From Zhengitettix transpicula (Eukaryota > Arthropoda > Insecta > Orthoptera > Tetrigidae), in contig CM073595.1 in assembly GCA_037074705.1 (NCBI GenBank), positions 24,903,501-24,967,500 on the forward strand: 64,000 bases of DNA, written 5' to 3'. The position numbers were made by a program, and so were the translations under genes. Each line of letters begins with the position of its first letter. Within the stretch, counting starts at the first letter, position 1. The notes under the pieces were generated by a model. It did no database searches. It saw only the letters and a list, made by a program, of their open reading frames with translations, and was not told where the DNA came from. Positions 1 through 12,299 of the stretch are shown one piece after another.

Positions 1-1860
1 CGTGCGTCTTACATTGGAATAATTATATAACGATTTCACCTTTATAAAAATTAAAATAATCTAGTTCAGACGTAATGATAGGATATTTTAGAAAATCAGC
101 GGTGAAATTAGGCCATCAATTTCAAACAAATAGAGGGATGATAAGCAATCCATAGAAAAATTTCCGCCCCTTCGTGAATGCAACACGTAACACACGATGA
201 TCATCTCATACTTATTAGACTAGATAGGCCCGACAGAAAATTTCCATCACACATTTTTCTTATAGTTTTACAATTGGATGTGTCACTTGTTCCGATTTTA
301 GCGATATACATCATAATTATTCAGAAAATTTTAAATTTAACTTCTAAAATAATTCTGCCTGTAACAAGACAACTTATTAGCGGTTTTCCAATTAGGAAAT
401 TTATGAAAAATTTGCACGTTGAGTCTCTTAAGAGAACTAGGAGGAAGGCTTGAGTCTATCCGCGGAATTATTTTTTCTGATTGAAATATATTAAAGCAAA
501 ATGAATATTGTGTGAGCCTTAGAAGTTTAATTTCATAATTTTGTCTCTCCAATTAACCATTTTTTCTCCGAATCGTTCGAGATTTAATTTTTAATTTTTC
601 TGCCACGGTTATTTATAACATTTTCATCTAATTTAATAGTTTTTAATTGAAACTGAGTATGATGTTCGTCTGTACCTGTTAGAACACTCGTAACCAGGAA
701 TAGACAAGGTCACACCCCAGAGCTGAACAAAGTGAAGCTTCAAGAGTAGTTTTCTTGTATTTCTAATCAAACACTGTTCCTTAGAATTATTTACGAGGTT
801 TCAACCAAAATAAAATCATCCAATATGCACATAGTATTTATTGCGTAGTCACATCTTCATTTTTACCCATAATTTCATATGACGTAAACCACCACTATCG
901 TGAACATTTGACGACGATGTTCCACTTTATACGTATTACGTATGTATTTTAATATAAGAACTAAAATTTTTAATTGAGAAACTGCGAAAAGTGCATCACT
1001 CCTTAGACACGTTGTGATGGGAAGCGTTGATTTTGGGCATAGTGAATCGAAGTCGATTAAACTCGAGGGAGGCAAAATGTGTGTTTGAGTGTTGCATTCA
1101 GGTTTTTGAGACAACGATTGTACCTAAAACATTTCCGTTAGCATTCTAAGAATAAAACTGAACTTATTCTATACATATTTAAGCGTAAACATGTAATCAA
1201 ACTTTTAAATTGACAATTTATGAAAATTTAAACCCCATGGGTACTTGTGTAGACTAACATTTCGTCTCGTTGCTACCTCGACATTTTATGGAGTTAAAAA
1301 TAGCCCAGGAATTTCATTTAAGCTACAAACATCAAGGCCTGGCGCGGTTACGTATAATCCAGTGTAGTAGTCTCCAATTTGGCACGCGCAGCATAATTTA
1401 TTAAAATTGCTTAAATTAATAATAATTAGTGCTTTGACTTTGAATATTTTTTGTCTAGACACTTCTGCTTATATTCTTCGTCGATCCTCCAACATAAAAC
1501 TACATCGTTCAAATAAACTAAAAATAGGAATTACCTCAGGTAGAACATTTGTTTCATAATATGTTTTTATTAAATGGGAATAAATCTAGTAATTTTCCTA
1601 TTCAACAGAGAATAGAAACAATATTTAAATCTTAACATTTTAGGAAGGGACTCTAATAAAAAAGATGTTTTGCAATTAAAAATACCTTACGTTCATTTTT
1701 TTCCAGCTAAATTAATTAAATTTTAAGAGAACGTTCAATCTGAAAATGGCTGATGAATAGCGAATATATTTTTAATTCATTATACACCAGGAATTTCCAA
1801 TCGTGTTCGAAACGCGATGCGAATGAAAACGGCTGCCTGTTTTAAGTCCAAAAAAAGGTC
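1..1860. other. Intronic stretch, nothing recognised
   Basis: The sequence is AT-rich with only short unconvincing open frames on both strands. I saw no repeat terminus, RNA gene or domain. Confidence 0.5.
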
Positions 1861-1973
1861 ATTGAGCATTTCATCTGATATGCCAACAGAGCGCTCCAAC
1901 CAGTCAGTTGAACTACATTCAAGCCGATCAGTTACGTAAGTTCGGATAGTTCTGCATTTCAGGACCCGTGTTC
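1861..1973 (-). repeat. Interspersed repeat family G, copy 1
   Basis: Read on the minus strand, this segment aligns over about 110 bases with 27284-27412 on the plus strand. Shared blocks include aacacgggtc, ctgatcggcttga, agttcaactgact and gttggagcgctct. Two copies in opposite orientation indicate a dispersed element. I cannot assign it to a class. Confidence 0.6.
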
Positions 1974-3779
1974 TAATACATTTTTCTTAAGTCAATCTGA
2001 AGAATCCTCAAATTTTGTCTAGAGTTTTGTAGTTGTCTGAGGGAGCCTTGTTATTTAATTAGACATACGTCGTGGATAGATCAAGAAAGACACGATATCG
2101 AATGAGTAAGCCGCACAAAACTAAATTTAATTGCAGTCGTCAGATTTATATTACAAGCCAATTTAATTACAGTTTTTTGACTGAGCAAATTACAAAAAGC
2201 ACGCCAAGACCGGATATGCCCTTTTCTGCCACTTCCTGCACGCCACATGTTACCAAAGACTACTATTTGAATTTTACGTTGTTGAACGGTGAAGTGAAAT
2301 TTAAAACTGCCCTTTAAATTGCTTTTAGCCTCAGACACAGTAATATTTTGTTCGTTTTCCCAAGAGGCAGTGTAAAGACTTTCAGTAAATTTTTCAATTT
2401 AAACATTTAGTTATTATTAAAAAAAACATAGTTTATACAGAAAATATTTTGATTTATTTAAACATATTAACTCATTACAATATAGTGTAATTTAGTTTCA
2501 AACTATCTGGAAAAATTATTTTAATACAGTACACCTTGAAATTAAATCATTCTATGGTTTATATAATTTATCATGTGAAGAATATCGTTGAATTTTGACG
2601 CTATTTATCTGAACAGAAAAAATAACATAATTGAAAATGGTCATTAATTTTAAGATTATCTGACATTTAAACCTGCATTTAATTTTTATTTTTTAAAAAA
2701 CGTCCGTAAATAGTCGGATGAGTTCTTTTCAAATATTTAAGCGATTTAACATACCCGTCGCTGGGTGAATTTAAAATCAAACTAAATTTTCTACTATATC
2801 TGCGAATGGTGGCTTGGCATTTTTATTACTTAAATTCAGTAATAATACATTAAAACTAAAATCTCATCTTACTCAGTAAATCCTTTCCATTACAGTCATC
2901 TGTGATTTTTTAAGTGTCTACTTCTGCTAATTCTATTCGATTTGTTTTTTAAAAAATTAAACTATTTTTATGCTTATACTTGGGATTGGTGGGGGGAGTG
3001 CGCACGCTCTGGTTATAATATCATTAGACTGTGAGGCCGGAAATTGTTACAAAGGAAACAAGCCTGTCCGTAGTAATAGGCCATTTGCAAAAAAGAGACG
3101 AGGTTGCACAAGATGAAGTCAGAATTATTTTCTTATTGCGATCTTAAACGTGACTTAAATTGAAACGTACATCCTGTGATGCCGCATTTGCGATTGGCGT
3201 AAATAAAAAATAAAACCCATAGACATTTTTTTTCCGTTGCAGAGGCGGCGCACTAACATTTGCTGATAAGTTTAGTAGTTCCGTTTTGCTGAGGCGGAAT
3301 CCTGTAGACTTTCTATTGCTCAGACAACGCAGTCCCTTTTCAGAGATTTTCCAGCACTCTCTCTTTCTTTCTCCTTCCCTCTCGATTTCCTGCCGCTGGA
3401 GGGAACTGAACTGACAGATTCTCCTTCCCAAGGGTCACGACGACCTTCAGTGCCTAGGGAATATACACTTCAACACACACAGAGAGAGATATTAGATCAA
3501 GGCACAGAAATCAACTTGCGAATACATAATTCTATCTAGCATCAAACGGAAGCTACCTACCTATATATAAAGTTTCCCGACCACCTTTGAAATAGAAATT
3601 GAATAAAAGCGCTAGATAATGGTTCTTCACAATTAAATAAATATCGTCACAGTATAAATAAATATTATATTATGAAATGTAGAATATAGTAACAAATCAG
3701 ATCGTTCGCCCAAGAAATTTTTAAATCGACGAGGCGAAATTTTTCGCAGATTTTATCAACAATTCAAGAATAGAGTGAA
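1974..3779. other. Intronic stretch, nothing recognised
   Basis: AT-rich sequence. The longest open frames (at 2072-2317, 2081-2338 and 3144-3431) overlap each other on opposite strands or are low complexity, and resemble no protein I know. Confidence 0.5.
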
Positions 3780-3780
3780 G

Positions 3781-4016
3781 CCTTTCGCAAGATCAAGCCA
3801 TATAGGCCATGAAATTAAATAGAATTAAAGTATCAGGATGGAAAAATGGTGACCGGACCAGGAATAAGAACTCGTGTAAATCCGCTTACCGCCTGGAAGC
3901 TCTATCGACTGAACTACCCGTGTCGACTCCAGATCCAGGGCGAAATTCCTCCATCCATTAGACCTTATACAGAGTCACCTACAATGTTTTTACTAAATCA
4001 AAATTCTTACATGGTC
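3781..4016 (-). repeat. tRNA-derived SINE, family B, inverted copy
   Basis: The minus strand contains a degenerate tRNA-like head with an A-box (TAGTTCAGTCGATAGAGC) and a worn B-box region (gagttcttattcc). The body matches the copy at 9995-10215, from the accatgtaagaatt block through gagtcgacacgggtag to the tail with ccatcctgatactttaatt. The A/B-box spacing and the repeated body support a SINE over a tRNA gene. Confidence 0.75.
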
Positions 4017-4079
4017 TAAACGTTAGGACCTCAAAGATGAATGGGCATTTATATGTAAATTGATCAAGGTTCTTTTCAG

Positions 4080-4230
4080 AATTTTCAATTCACAAGCTCA
4101 AGCCATACCGGCCCTGAAATTAAATTCAATTGTCCGTATGGAAAAATGTCAACTGGACCAGGAATTCAATTTCATTTCACGGCCTCTGTGTCTTGAGATT
4201 GTGAAAGTTTTCACTCTATTCCTGAATTGA
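4080..4230. repeat. SINE family B tail fragments, facing each other
   Basis: Bases 4080-4160 match the tail of family B on the minus strand (ggcttgagcttgtg). Bases 4160-4225 match the same tail on the plus strand (ttcacggcctctgtgtcttgag, interrupted). The tRNA-like head is missing from both. The junction looks like a rearranged or nested insertion. Confidence 0.5.
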
Positions 4231-4409
4231 AAAATCTAAAAAACCGTAATCGATTTAGAAAGCCGAAAATTCGAAAAATAAAGACGGAAGCTACTATTAA
4301 AATTTATAACGAATGGATATATTATATCTATGAATTTGTGTACCATTCACAGGAACATAGGTTCATTTTAATATAAATAATAGCCCTATATAAAAGTCCG
4401 TGCTTCAGT

Positions 4410-4605
4410 GATGTCCAAAAATATAGGGCATGTAAGAATCGTGATTTATTAAAAAGGTGGTGAGCCTGCAACAGGTCTAATGGATTGGAGGAATTTCACA
4501 CCGGATCTGTAGTCGACAGGGATAGTTAGAAGCTTCCGACCGGTAATTGTCCTTGAACAGTTGACATTTCTCCATCCTGATACTTTAATTCGATTATATC
4601 CATGT
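4410..4605 (+). repeat. tRNA-derived SINE, family B, plus-strand copy
   Basis: The copy runs from gggcatgtaagaatcgtgat through ggatctgtagtcgacaggga to ccatcctgatactttaatt. The tRNA-like portion is decayed: part of the A-box is deleted (ggatagttagaagctt) and the B-box is unrecognisable. Confidence 0.65.
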
Positions 4606-4629
4606 GTATTATATTTTATATTTAATTAT

Positions 4630-4790
4630 AAAAACTTACACTCTCGCCGGATCTGGAGTCGACACGGGTAGCTTAGTTAGCAGAGGTTCTGGCGGGTAAT
4701 TGGAGGTGTCGGCTTTGATTCCTGGTCCAATAGAATTTTTTCGATCCTGGTACTTTAATTCGATTTTTTTCCTTGTATGATGTTTTATTT
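4630..4790 (+). repeat. tRNA-derived SINE, family B, 5'-truncated copy
   Basis: The copy starts at cgccggatctggagtcgaca and keeps the A-box (tagcttagttagcagagg) and the B-box-like ctttgattcctggtcc. It ends with the family tail gatcctggtactttaattcg. It lies directly downstream of another copy in the same orientation. Confidence 0.7.
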
Positions 4791-5394
4791 TTAATTATGA
4801 AAACTGATTTCATATCGAATGTGGTTATAGAAATATTTTCTGTCCTACACCACGCGTTTTGAACCTAAAAAGTAAGTCTGTTCTTTGGCATTCGGGCAAA
4901 CCTTCGGGCAAACCTTGTGGAAAGGAAGAAAAGACGTTTCTTTGTAGAAAAGTTTAATGTGTTCTACTTGCGGACGAAATCAAAAACTCGCAGACTTTTG
5001 GTAACTAGTCGTTGGATCATAGCAACAGGAAATTTCAAACAGAACCTAATCTATCAAATATAGGACTAAATTAATATTCATTGCATCATGAGTACTTGTA
5101 CCACGTTTCTGGAATAATTACTCTGATCGTTGTTAAAACGAAATGTGTCGTCTCCTGACATTCGTAAAAAAATGTCAGGAATCTGTTTAATAAACATTAT
5201 ATTATAAATGGCCATCATTGATTTGTTTTACCTCTGCTCCAGACGTGAAAGTTATGAAACTTATGGAATTTATTTTAGTCAGAAAAATACTTGAGGAATG
5301 TAATGATAGATGTAATATAACTTACGTCGGAAACTTATAAAGAAATTTAAAAAATTGCCCGGTTTTTTATATTAGCAAGTTTTGTACGGTTTTA

Positions 5395-5465
5395 TTTTAT
5401 TTATTTATTCCGTTAGTCCACGATTAGGGAAATAGGACACTGCATAAGATAGAATTACTTTATTA
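5395..5465 (+). repeat. Short repeat with gttagtccac-ggaaataggac motif
   Basis: The segment ttccgttagtccacgatt plus ggaaataggacac recurs at 13924-13985 (same strand) and at 10905-10965 (opposite strand), each beside ATTT-rich DNA. It may be the 3' end of a non-LTR element; no coding part is visible. Confidence 0.45.
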
Positions 5466-5580
5466 TTAATGCTACAATAAATAACAATTGGAAGTTAGAA
5501 GTTTACGTAATCGGGACTCACAAATTTTCCTGTCCTACATAATTAAAAATACATTCACTTAATAAAAAAATTTTAATGCC

Positions 5581-5662
5581 ACAACGTTACTTTAGTTCTT
5601 CTCAAACGGGATCCGATTTGACTGTCAGTGAATGACAGTAGAGAATTACAGTAACGTTGCCA
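5581..5662. repeat. Short inverted repeat around AACGTT
   Basis: The core caacgttact at the left and agtaacgttg at the right form a 10 bp inverted repeat about 55 bp apart. It could be the remains of a small MITE; the support is thin. Confidence 0.3.
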
Positions 5663-5717
5663 CATCGTCAATAACGAATTATAACAAACCATTTTTCGTG
5701 GGGAATAATGTGTGTCA

Positions 5718-5790
5718 ACGTCGCACGAATTTGGTTCGTCGGCGCTAGGAAGAGCTTCAAGGTCAAATTGGCTCTCATTTGAAAATAACT
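5718..5790 (+). repeat. Interspersed repeat family E, copy 1
   Basis: The block gaatttggttcgtcggcgct followed by aggaagagcttcaaggt recurs with few changes at 30170-30240. Class unknown. Confidence 0.5.
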
Positions 5791-7798
5791 ATAAGGGTAT
5801 GTGTAATATATTCAGAGTGTGCGTGCAAATTAAAATCTCAATATTTAGACAATTATCACAAATCACTTTAAATGGAACAACACATCACACGAGAATAAAC
5901 ACGAGACCGGACACTAGGAAGAAGCACAAACACAAACCAGGGACAAGTCATTGAAGAAGATGAATCTGTCCTTCCGTAGAAACTCTAGGTCAAATAAGAA
6001 AAAACTTAATAATTTCACCGAAGTAAAGTAAACAATGTAATTAAAAGCAGATTCAAAGTTACCACCATCTGAAATCCTCCAAACATTTCAAAATAATGGC
6101 TTTTATTTATTAGCAATCCGGCAGAAAATAACGTAGGCTTTGGAGGCTTCCCGGCAAGATGGACTAAACAACTTTCCTGTTCTGACGATGTGGGGAAAGG
6201 GGATGTCGTTTTCCCGAGGTGGGAGAATGTCGTATAAAAGCGAGAGAATGACTCTCGAGAGGCTTCTTCTTTCTAGACATTTTGGAAGGTTAACATTGAT
6301 TTGCTTGTACGTATAATAATAGAGTACCGAGATACCAGCGTACTGAGAAACAAAAAAGACTGTATAATATTACTAGGTTTCAAACCCTGCAATGTTTAAA
6401 ATTTATGAGGAAGCATACAAAGGTACCGTTTCAGTTAGGAAAAAATTTTCTCAGTAAAAGATGTTTCTTTTTAAACGTACTACCTAATGATAACTTATAC
6501 GACCATGTTCGTGAATTTATATTTACAATTTGACCATAGATAGTCCTACTTGTGGATTGTTTCAGCAATGAAAACTCAAACAATAGTTTATTTACTTGTG
6601 TTCGGTTATAATTTTATTTTCGCGAACAACCAGTATCTGATACGGATGATCGGGTACAACCTGTATATAGGCAGACTGGCCACGTGCTACTCCATACCCA
6701 GAATGTGTTATGTCAGCTGACTGCCGGGCAGTCGTCTCGTTAAACCGGCCATGACTCAATGGGCTTCATCACAAAGGATTATAAATATACGATATACTTG
6801 TAGATACCACAAATATGAAATTTACTTTCATACTCTACGTTAGTAAAGTATTTTTATTTTTCGCTAAAACGATTGGTACGTTTTTTCATAAAATAATATT
6901 AAGCATAGGTAATCTAAAGTTATCATTTTCTATAACTATAAGATAAGTTTAACTTAATTTATGTATTACATTTTTTACATCTCCTGGATTTATTTGTTAG
7001 AATTTTATTTCTCTTAATTTGGTGAATTTTGTGAAGTCCTCCATTTCTTGACACACAAATCGTTAATGTGTACGCGTCATACAGACATAAAAAAAATCCT
7101 ACTGGAATAAAACACAGAACTTTTTATAGGACGTTCACCATTGACTGACCTCCCATATTTCCAATTATCGAAACTGATGACGTGCATGCATTGTGAAAAC
7201 TGTGACCACGTCGTGATTTTTTTTTTCTCCGCTATTGAAAAATTTCGCTGCGTTGGCCCTGATGTTCAATACTAGTTTCTCTGAATGATCGCTTTTCGAA
7301 TAATGGGATATTGCGTCGTGCAAAAGAAAGGAACGAGGCTATCGCTTAAACCCGACGTCGACCTTCACTGATAACTCTCAATACAATTGTAACTGCTCTA
7401 TACTCTGAGATAGAAATGTGGAGCTGATATTTTCAAATTATCGATTTCAATCATGAGAAGTACGTCAGCCATGTTAGGTTACATGAATGCAACATTCATA
7501 GCTAGAAATCAAAACGTAAGTCTAAACAGAGCAGAACTTAATAAAGTAAAAAAAGTTTAGAAATGTCATTGTAGACCTGTGCTGAAACATGAGACAAATT
7601 ATTTTTTCTACTCCAATGATTTATTTATCTCTGCAAAAATATTTTATATGGGTTGATTCTTCGGTAGTGGGACAAACATTGGGGTAATATCGCTGACTAA
7701 AAGATATAATTCTTTTGTATAGGAACGGAAGTGACGCGTCGAGGCACGAACACAAGAAAAATAAAAGGTGAAAAAAAAAACTTGGTCTATTTACAAAA
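5791..7798. other. Intronic stretch, no gene recognised
   Basis: Apart from the weak TATA match near 6233, I see only AT-rich sequence. No coding similarity was found on either strand. Confidence 0.5.
6233..6262 (+). promoter_or_regulatory. Possible TATA box in a GC-richer patch
   Basis: TATAAAAG sits at 6233-6240 after a GC-richer stretch and is followed by a small hairpin (cgagag / ctctcg at 6241-6257). In AT-rich DNA a TATA match is expected by chance, and no gene follows it. This is a weak candidate for a cryptic intronic promoter. Confidence 0.15.
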
Positions 7799-8026
7799 TC
7801 ACCACAAAGTGCTTCCTTCCAGCAATGTTCACAATAAATGCTCATAATTGCAACCACCAACATGCTTGGTAGCATCGAACAGTTCCAAAGATACCAGGTA
7901 TTTCGCACACGCTGCACACAAAAATACCGTCCTCTACCCTCAGCATTGCCACACAATCACAGCCGTCTAGTCTTGGTGGTCGCAATTATTGCAAAAATTG
8001 CTGGAAAGAAGCACTTTGCGATGATT
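7799..8026. mobile_element. MITE-like element with about 55 bp inverted ends
   Basis: The left end (7799-7860) and the right end (7973-8026) are imperfect inverted repeats. Both include aaagtgcttccttccagcaa-type and attgcaaccaccaa-type blocks in opposite orientation. The interior of about 110 bp shows nothing coding. Length and structure fit a nonautonomous DNA transposon; no target duplication is clear. Confidence 0.6.
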
Positions 8027-8257
8027 ATGTAAATTAACATTTTTGTTTTCTGCTCACGCCTCAACGCGTAGATTCCTATACAAAAAAATGTATGTTTTAG
8101 TAAGGTGTACCATCCCATGACCGTAGAATCCCCCTGTTTAACCTTTAACGCTTAAAATAAAACCGCTTCATAACAATAATTTAAGAAACTAAAATAAAAA
8201 TTTTCGCGCCGTCTTTTTTTATCAAAAACAATATTTATGACACTTATAAAATCTTTT

Positions 8258-8445
8258 GACCTGTGGTGTACGGGCAGCGTGACTGTCTCGCATCACAAAT
8301 GTCCGTGGTTCGAATCCCGGCGAGGGCATGGATGTTGGTGAGCGTCAAATCAGTTCTCCGACAAGTCAAAATTAGTTCCGATAATGAGTCGCTTATAACC
8401 TGCGCTGTTTATGTGACTGAAAATAAATCCAAAAAATTTTTTTTA
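8258..8445 (+). repeat. tRNA-derived SINE, family A, plus-strand copy
   Basis: It has an A-box (tggtgtacggg) and a perfect B-box (ggttcgaatcc) about 38 bp apart, followed by a body and a T/A-rich end. A second copy lies at 59970-60138 on the minus strand. The first 70 bases are tRNA-like, but the discriminating cloverleaf arms do not pair cleanly, so a functional tRNA is unlikely. Confidence 0.8.
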
Positions 8446-9994
8446 TATTTGACTCCAGATTTCTCTCTTTTTTTAAAAAAAATAATGAAGAGTCCGATTT
8501 CAGGAAATTATAAACTGTGTCCTCAGTTGATGACTATTTGAACAAAAAGGTAAATTTAATTCTTAACCTCAATTCCAGTTTGAGTAATCAAATGTTTATT
8601 ATATTATTTTATATTGTAAAATCCGATTTTTTTTCTGTAAACTTTATGAAATAAAATTTTAAAGATCATAAAGGCGTAATAATTTGTTACTGAAATTTCT
8701 GTTTATAGCTGATTTACGTATCTCGTATAATGTTTCAATCTCCTGTTCGGAAGTCGTTACACGATCGGTTTATGTCTTTACCAGCGCACGTTCTCTGACA
8801 CGAGAGGATAACTAGTATGAATTCTGTACGAATAGATTTTTGTGCAATGTTAGTTACAACAACGTGCCTACATAATTAATTATAATTTCTTATTTTGTTT
8901 TTCAACAGCCGCATAAGCGTGTTTCAGATAATCACAAACCACTTTACGGTATTAAAGGGGCTTTGACACATCAGACAATTTTATAATGATTTCATTGGCA
9001 TCTTGAAGAATAGTCTTTATAATATCCAGGTCGCTTACTAAGCAGCAATTAACCATTCCACCGCAACCCTTTTCTGAATTAGTAATGATTGCTAATAACC
9101 TTAAGCGGCTTCATACAATTTAAAGCCGCTTCCGTTGCCGTGGCCGCCGTAGCGGTCACTGTTTAAGTATTCCCCTATAGATAATTCATTTCTTAACACG
9201 AAGCTGGGCCCAACAATTTTCTTGATCAAAAAACAATTCTGATTGTTACTCAATTAGAGATATTTTTATAACATGAGAAATCTTGATTTCCTAAAACAGA
9301 AAAAGTTTCCTAATCACTAATATTCAGTTTTCGACATTAATGTGGAGTATATTGTACTACTCCTGAGTACAAATAAAGGGGATCGATGTTTCTCGTAAAT
9401 CGTTTGTCACGACAATTTCGCAGATTACAAGTTCATTGCCCCTTTTACAAAAATCCATGATCTGTGTCCTGACGCTTCGGTTTAATTTTGTACCTCATAT
9501 TATCCACCCTGGTCTACCCCAATATTTTTAATCTGTAAGGGATTCACAAAGTGTTCCCAACTTAAAGTATTAAAAGAACCCACGATTCTTTCATTAAATC
9601 ATAGTGGGTCATTTTCGACGTCAATATCTTCCATAAATCATTGTCCAAATCAAAGTATAGAATTAAATTAATAGAATACGATACTTTTCTTCTTGTAATT
9701 TCTTGATTTACCTTTTCGTCTTATATACATTTTTCTCATTTATGTATTATATGACCACGAATATTAATCTAAACATCATGTCTCAAGTCTCGTCTCTTTT
9801 TCAGGAATTTTTGAATTCCTAATTTTATTTATAAATTTAGGTACTTAAGTTTAAAATTATATGACTTAATTAAAGCATAATAGCAATGTAATTTCATGGT
9901 TTCTATGGCTTGAGCTTGTTAAATCTTTTCTCTTTATCCTTGAATTGGAAATTCTAAAACCCTTGATCCAGTTAAATATAAAATTCCGTTTTAG
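8446..9994. other. Intronic stretch, one small hairpin
   Basis: AT-rich and without coding similarity. A 9 bp stem (aagcggctt / aagccgctt, 9103-9131) sits beside a short GC-rich patch (ccgttgccgtggccgccgta). A fragment near 9890-9960 resembles the family B tail. Confidence 0.45.
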
Positions 9995-10215
9995 AGTTCG
10001 TAAAATTTAGGCCATGTAAGAATTGTGACTCAGTATAATATTGCAGTTGAGCCGGCATCAGGTGTAATGGATGGTGGAATTTCGCATCGGATCTGGAGTC
10101 GACACGGGTAGGTCAGTAGTTGAGCTTCCGGACAGTGAGCAGAGGTCCCGTGTTCTATTCCTGGTCTGGTCGATATTTTTCCACCCTGATATTTAATTCA
10201 ATTTATGTCCTAAGC
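9995..10215 (+). repeat. tRNA-derived SINE, family B, longest copy
   Basis: It starts near ggccatgtaagaattgtgac and contains ggatctggagtcgacacggg. The A-box-like part is taggtcagtagttgagc and the B-box is gtgttctattcc. It ends at ccaccctgatatttaattca. This copy defines the family body seen at 3.8-4.8 kb. Confidence 0.75.
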
Positions 10216-10743
10216 TATCTTTTCTCTATATACTTGAACTAAGAAATTTAAAGTTTAATTAAGGATAATTTGCTTTTCATTTAATTTTTTATATAAAAAT
10301 TTTTAATTTAAAAGTTCGTATTGTATTTCACTAATTTATTCGAAAAATTTAGCCATGATTTTAATTTTATATTTACAGAAATACCAAACGAAGTTCTGTT
10401 TAATGTGATTTTAAAAAGACAAAATGGTGGACGTACTAAATTTAAGAATTAAGACAAAATGTTGCCGCATAAAAACATTGTAGTATTACTTATTGATACT
10501 CGCTACAGGGACCACAGTGTATTTACATTAATTTAAATATTGGTATTTTTGTATATTTCAAATTGAAATAGAGGGTAAATGTTTCGAATAAATTAGTGAA
10601 AAATAGGCTAAAAATACAGTATTTAACAAATTGTGGAAAGTTTATAAAGTATTTTGTGTGACAAAAATTATTATTCAATAAACTTTATTTTTCTGTTTAA
10701 TATGGCCATTAATTTTTATGTATTATATTTTCAATTATATAAG

Positions 10744-10769
10744 TATATATATATATATATATATATATT
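10744..10769. repeat. (TA)n microsatellite
   Basis: An uninterrupted run of about 13 TA units. Confidence 0.95.
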
Positions 10770-10904
10770 CCGTTATATCATTAATGTATTATATTTAAGG
10801 GGTAATTTTTAATATTTCTGATTTTCTATTTAATAACGGTATTGTATGTGAACAGAGTTATAATTTTCTTCTCAGTTTTGTATATATTATTTATTGATGT
10901 ATTT

Positions 10905-10966
10905 AATTGATGTGTAGGATCTGTCCTGTTCCCTCAATAGTGGACTAACGAAACCAATAAATCAAA
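10905..10966 (-). repeat. Short repeat with gttagtccac motif, inverted copy
   Basis: The minus strand reads ttcgttagtccactattgag then ggaacaggac, matching 5395-5465. Copies at three places suggest the end of a dispersed element. Confidence 0.4.
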
Positions 10967-12031
10967 CCGTAATCATTGGTACCAGCGATACTACCGACAC
11001 TTTTGAGATCATAAAAGGCCATAAAACGGCATGATAATGAATTCCACTTAGCTGCAAATAAATTCGACAACATTTATCGAAACAATGCATGACATTTTTT
11101 TTACATTCTTCAATCGATTAACACGCTCCACTGAATAGTAGTTCCCTGGATTTCATTTCATGATAAACGGTCGCTTCTAGTGCTTTTAATTTTAGCTGGT
11201 AAAAATCTTGAATACGTGTATTCCTGAGTGAGAGATGCCTGCAATAGAGCTTGATTCAGCGGGTCGTAGTAATGATTGCTACCGTTCCGGAACAACGAAC
11301 ATTTCGCCGCTCTTATCTAGCGGCTCTTTCTATTTGTTTTTTTATCTCTATAACTCCCGTCATATTCTATTACATAACTTAATATTTAACTCGGGGCGTT
11401 TTTAATTTTTAAAGCTACCGCATCATATAATTCAGTTCCGAGATCTTCTAGTTAATTAACTCAGATGTCCTTCAAAATTTACATGTTATCTTCTTATAAA
11501 TAAAATTGGATGTGCGCGTGTGTATGTTGGGTATAAAAATTTAAAGACGTAGAGAAATTTCAACCAAATTGTGTACACATGTTCCTTACGACTCGGAAAC
11601 AAATACTGTGGGGGAGTTTTTTAAACTCCATTAAGGGAGTGTTTTTGGTCACTCTTTCAGTAGTGGGATTACTTCTGTACACTATTAAAAAACCGGTCGT
11701 ATTTTTTACTCCCTCAAGTTATCGGGAATACATTTCGACTCTCTTAAGGTTCTGGGCATATTTAAGGTACCAGGAAAATTCATGACTCCGTTATGGTACC
11801 ACCCAGACTAATCTAGGTTATATTTAAATTAACTCTCCTATCATCACAGGTCTGGCAGAGGACATGAATGGATAAATGATCCAAAAAGGCGACACTAGCG
11901 ACACCGATTAATACCTTCTCCGGGCAAATATTGTTTAAAAATAACGGTTTATTATTTAATAGTGTTTATTCAGTCTATATAATAAGTAAACGTAAGGACT
12001 TTTGTATATATTCTGTACGTCTTGTTGTCAG
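10967..12031. other. Intronic stretch before the first receptor exon
   Basis: No coding similarity apart from the splice acceptor at its end. An open frame at 11579-11785 has no recognisable product. Confidence 0.5.
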
Positions 12032-12247
12032 GTACATGGCGATAATGCGTCCGCTCCGTCCCCGGATGGGCCGGCGCACGACACTATGCATTGCGGCTGC
12101 CATCTGGGTCCTGGGAAGTCTCATGTCGCTGCCCATGCTCATGTTCTTCACCACGGAAGGAGTGATGCTGTCCACGGGAGACACAAGAGTGATCTGCTAC
12201 TCAGAGTGGCCGGACGGTCCCCAACCGGACAGCTTCTACGATTACCT
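12032..12247 (+). CDS. TkR: Tachykinin-type neuropeptide receptor, internal exon (end of TM3, ICL2, TM4, ECL2)
   Basis: This internal exon of a class A GPCR is 216 bp long. It begins with the third base of a codon, gives 71 full codons, and ends with two bases (CT) of a split Leu codon. It starts Tyr-Met-Ala-Ile-Met-Arg-Pro, the continuation of the DRY box at the end of TM3. ICL2 follows (RPLRPRMGRR), then TM4 with its conserved Trp (AAAIWVLGSLMSLP). ECL2 carries the disulfide Cys in VICYSEWPDGP. The CY-EWPDG signature and the RYMAIM-PL-PRM run are typical of insect tachykinin-related and neurokinin-like receptors. The acceptor is cag at 12029-12031; the donor is GTAAGT at 12248. Ligand binding and Gq or Gs coupling at the plasma membrane are known for the family, not shown here. 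I cannot decide between the TkR99D and TkR86C (natalisin receptor) types. Confidence 0.9.
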
Positions 12248-12299
12248 GTAAGTGCTCCCAATCTTTTCCACTTACAGGTTGGATTCACAAAGGCACAAG

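Larger units (their letters stand above)
1..12031 (+). other. TkR: Partial upstream intron of the tachykinin-type receptor gene
   Basis: The receptor exon at 12032 opens with a splice acceptor (pyrimidine-rich run, then cag at 12029-12031), so everything before it should be intron. The upstream exon carrying TM1-TM3 was not found in this interval on the plus strand, so it probably lies outside the window. The intron contains SINE copies, a MITE and simple repeats listed separately. That it is intron is inferred from the acceptor and the missing exon. Confidence 0.7.

Noticed and set aside
8258..8330. Functional tRNA gene
   Set aside because: A- and B-boxes are good but the acceptor arm does not pair and a second copy with a shared non-tRNA body exists, so a SINE is the better reading.
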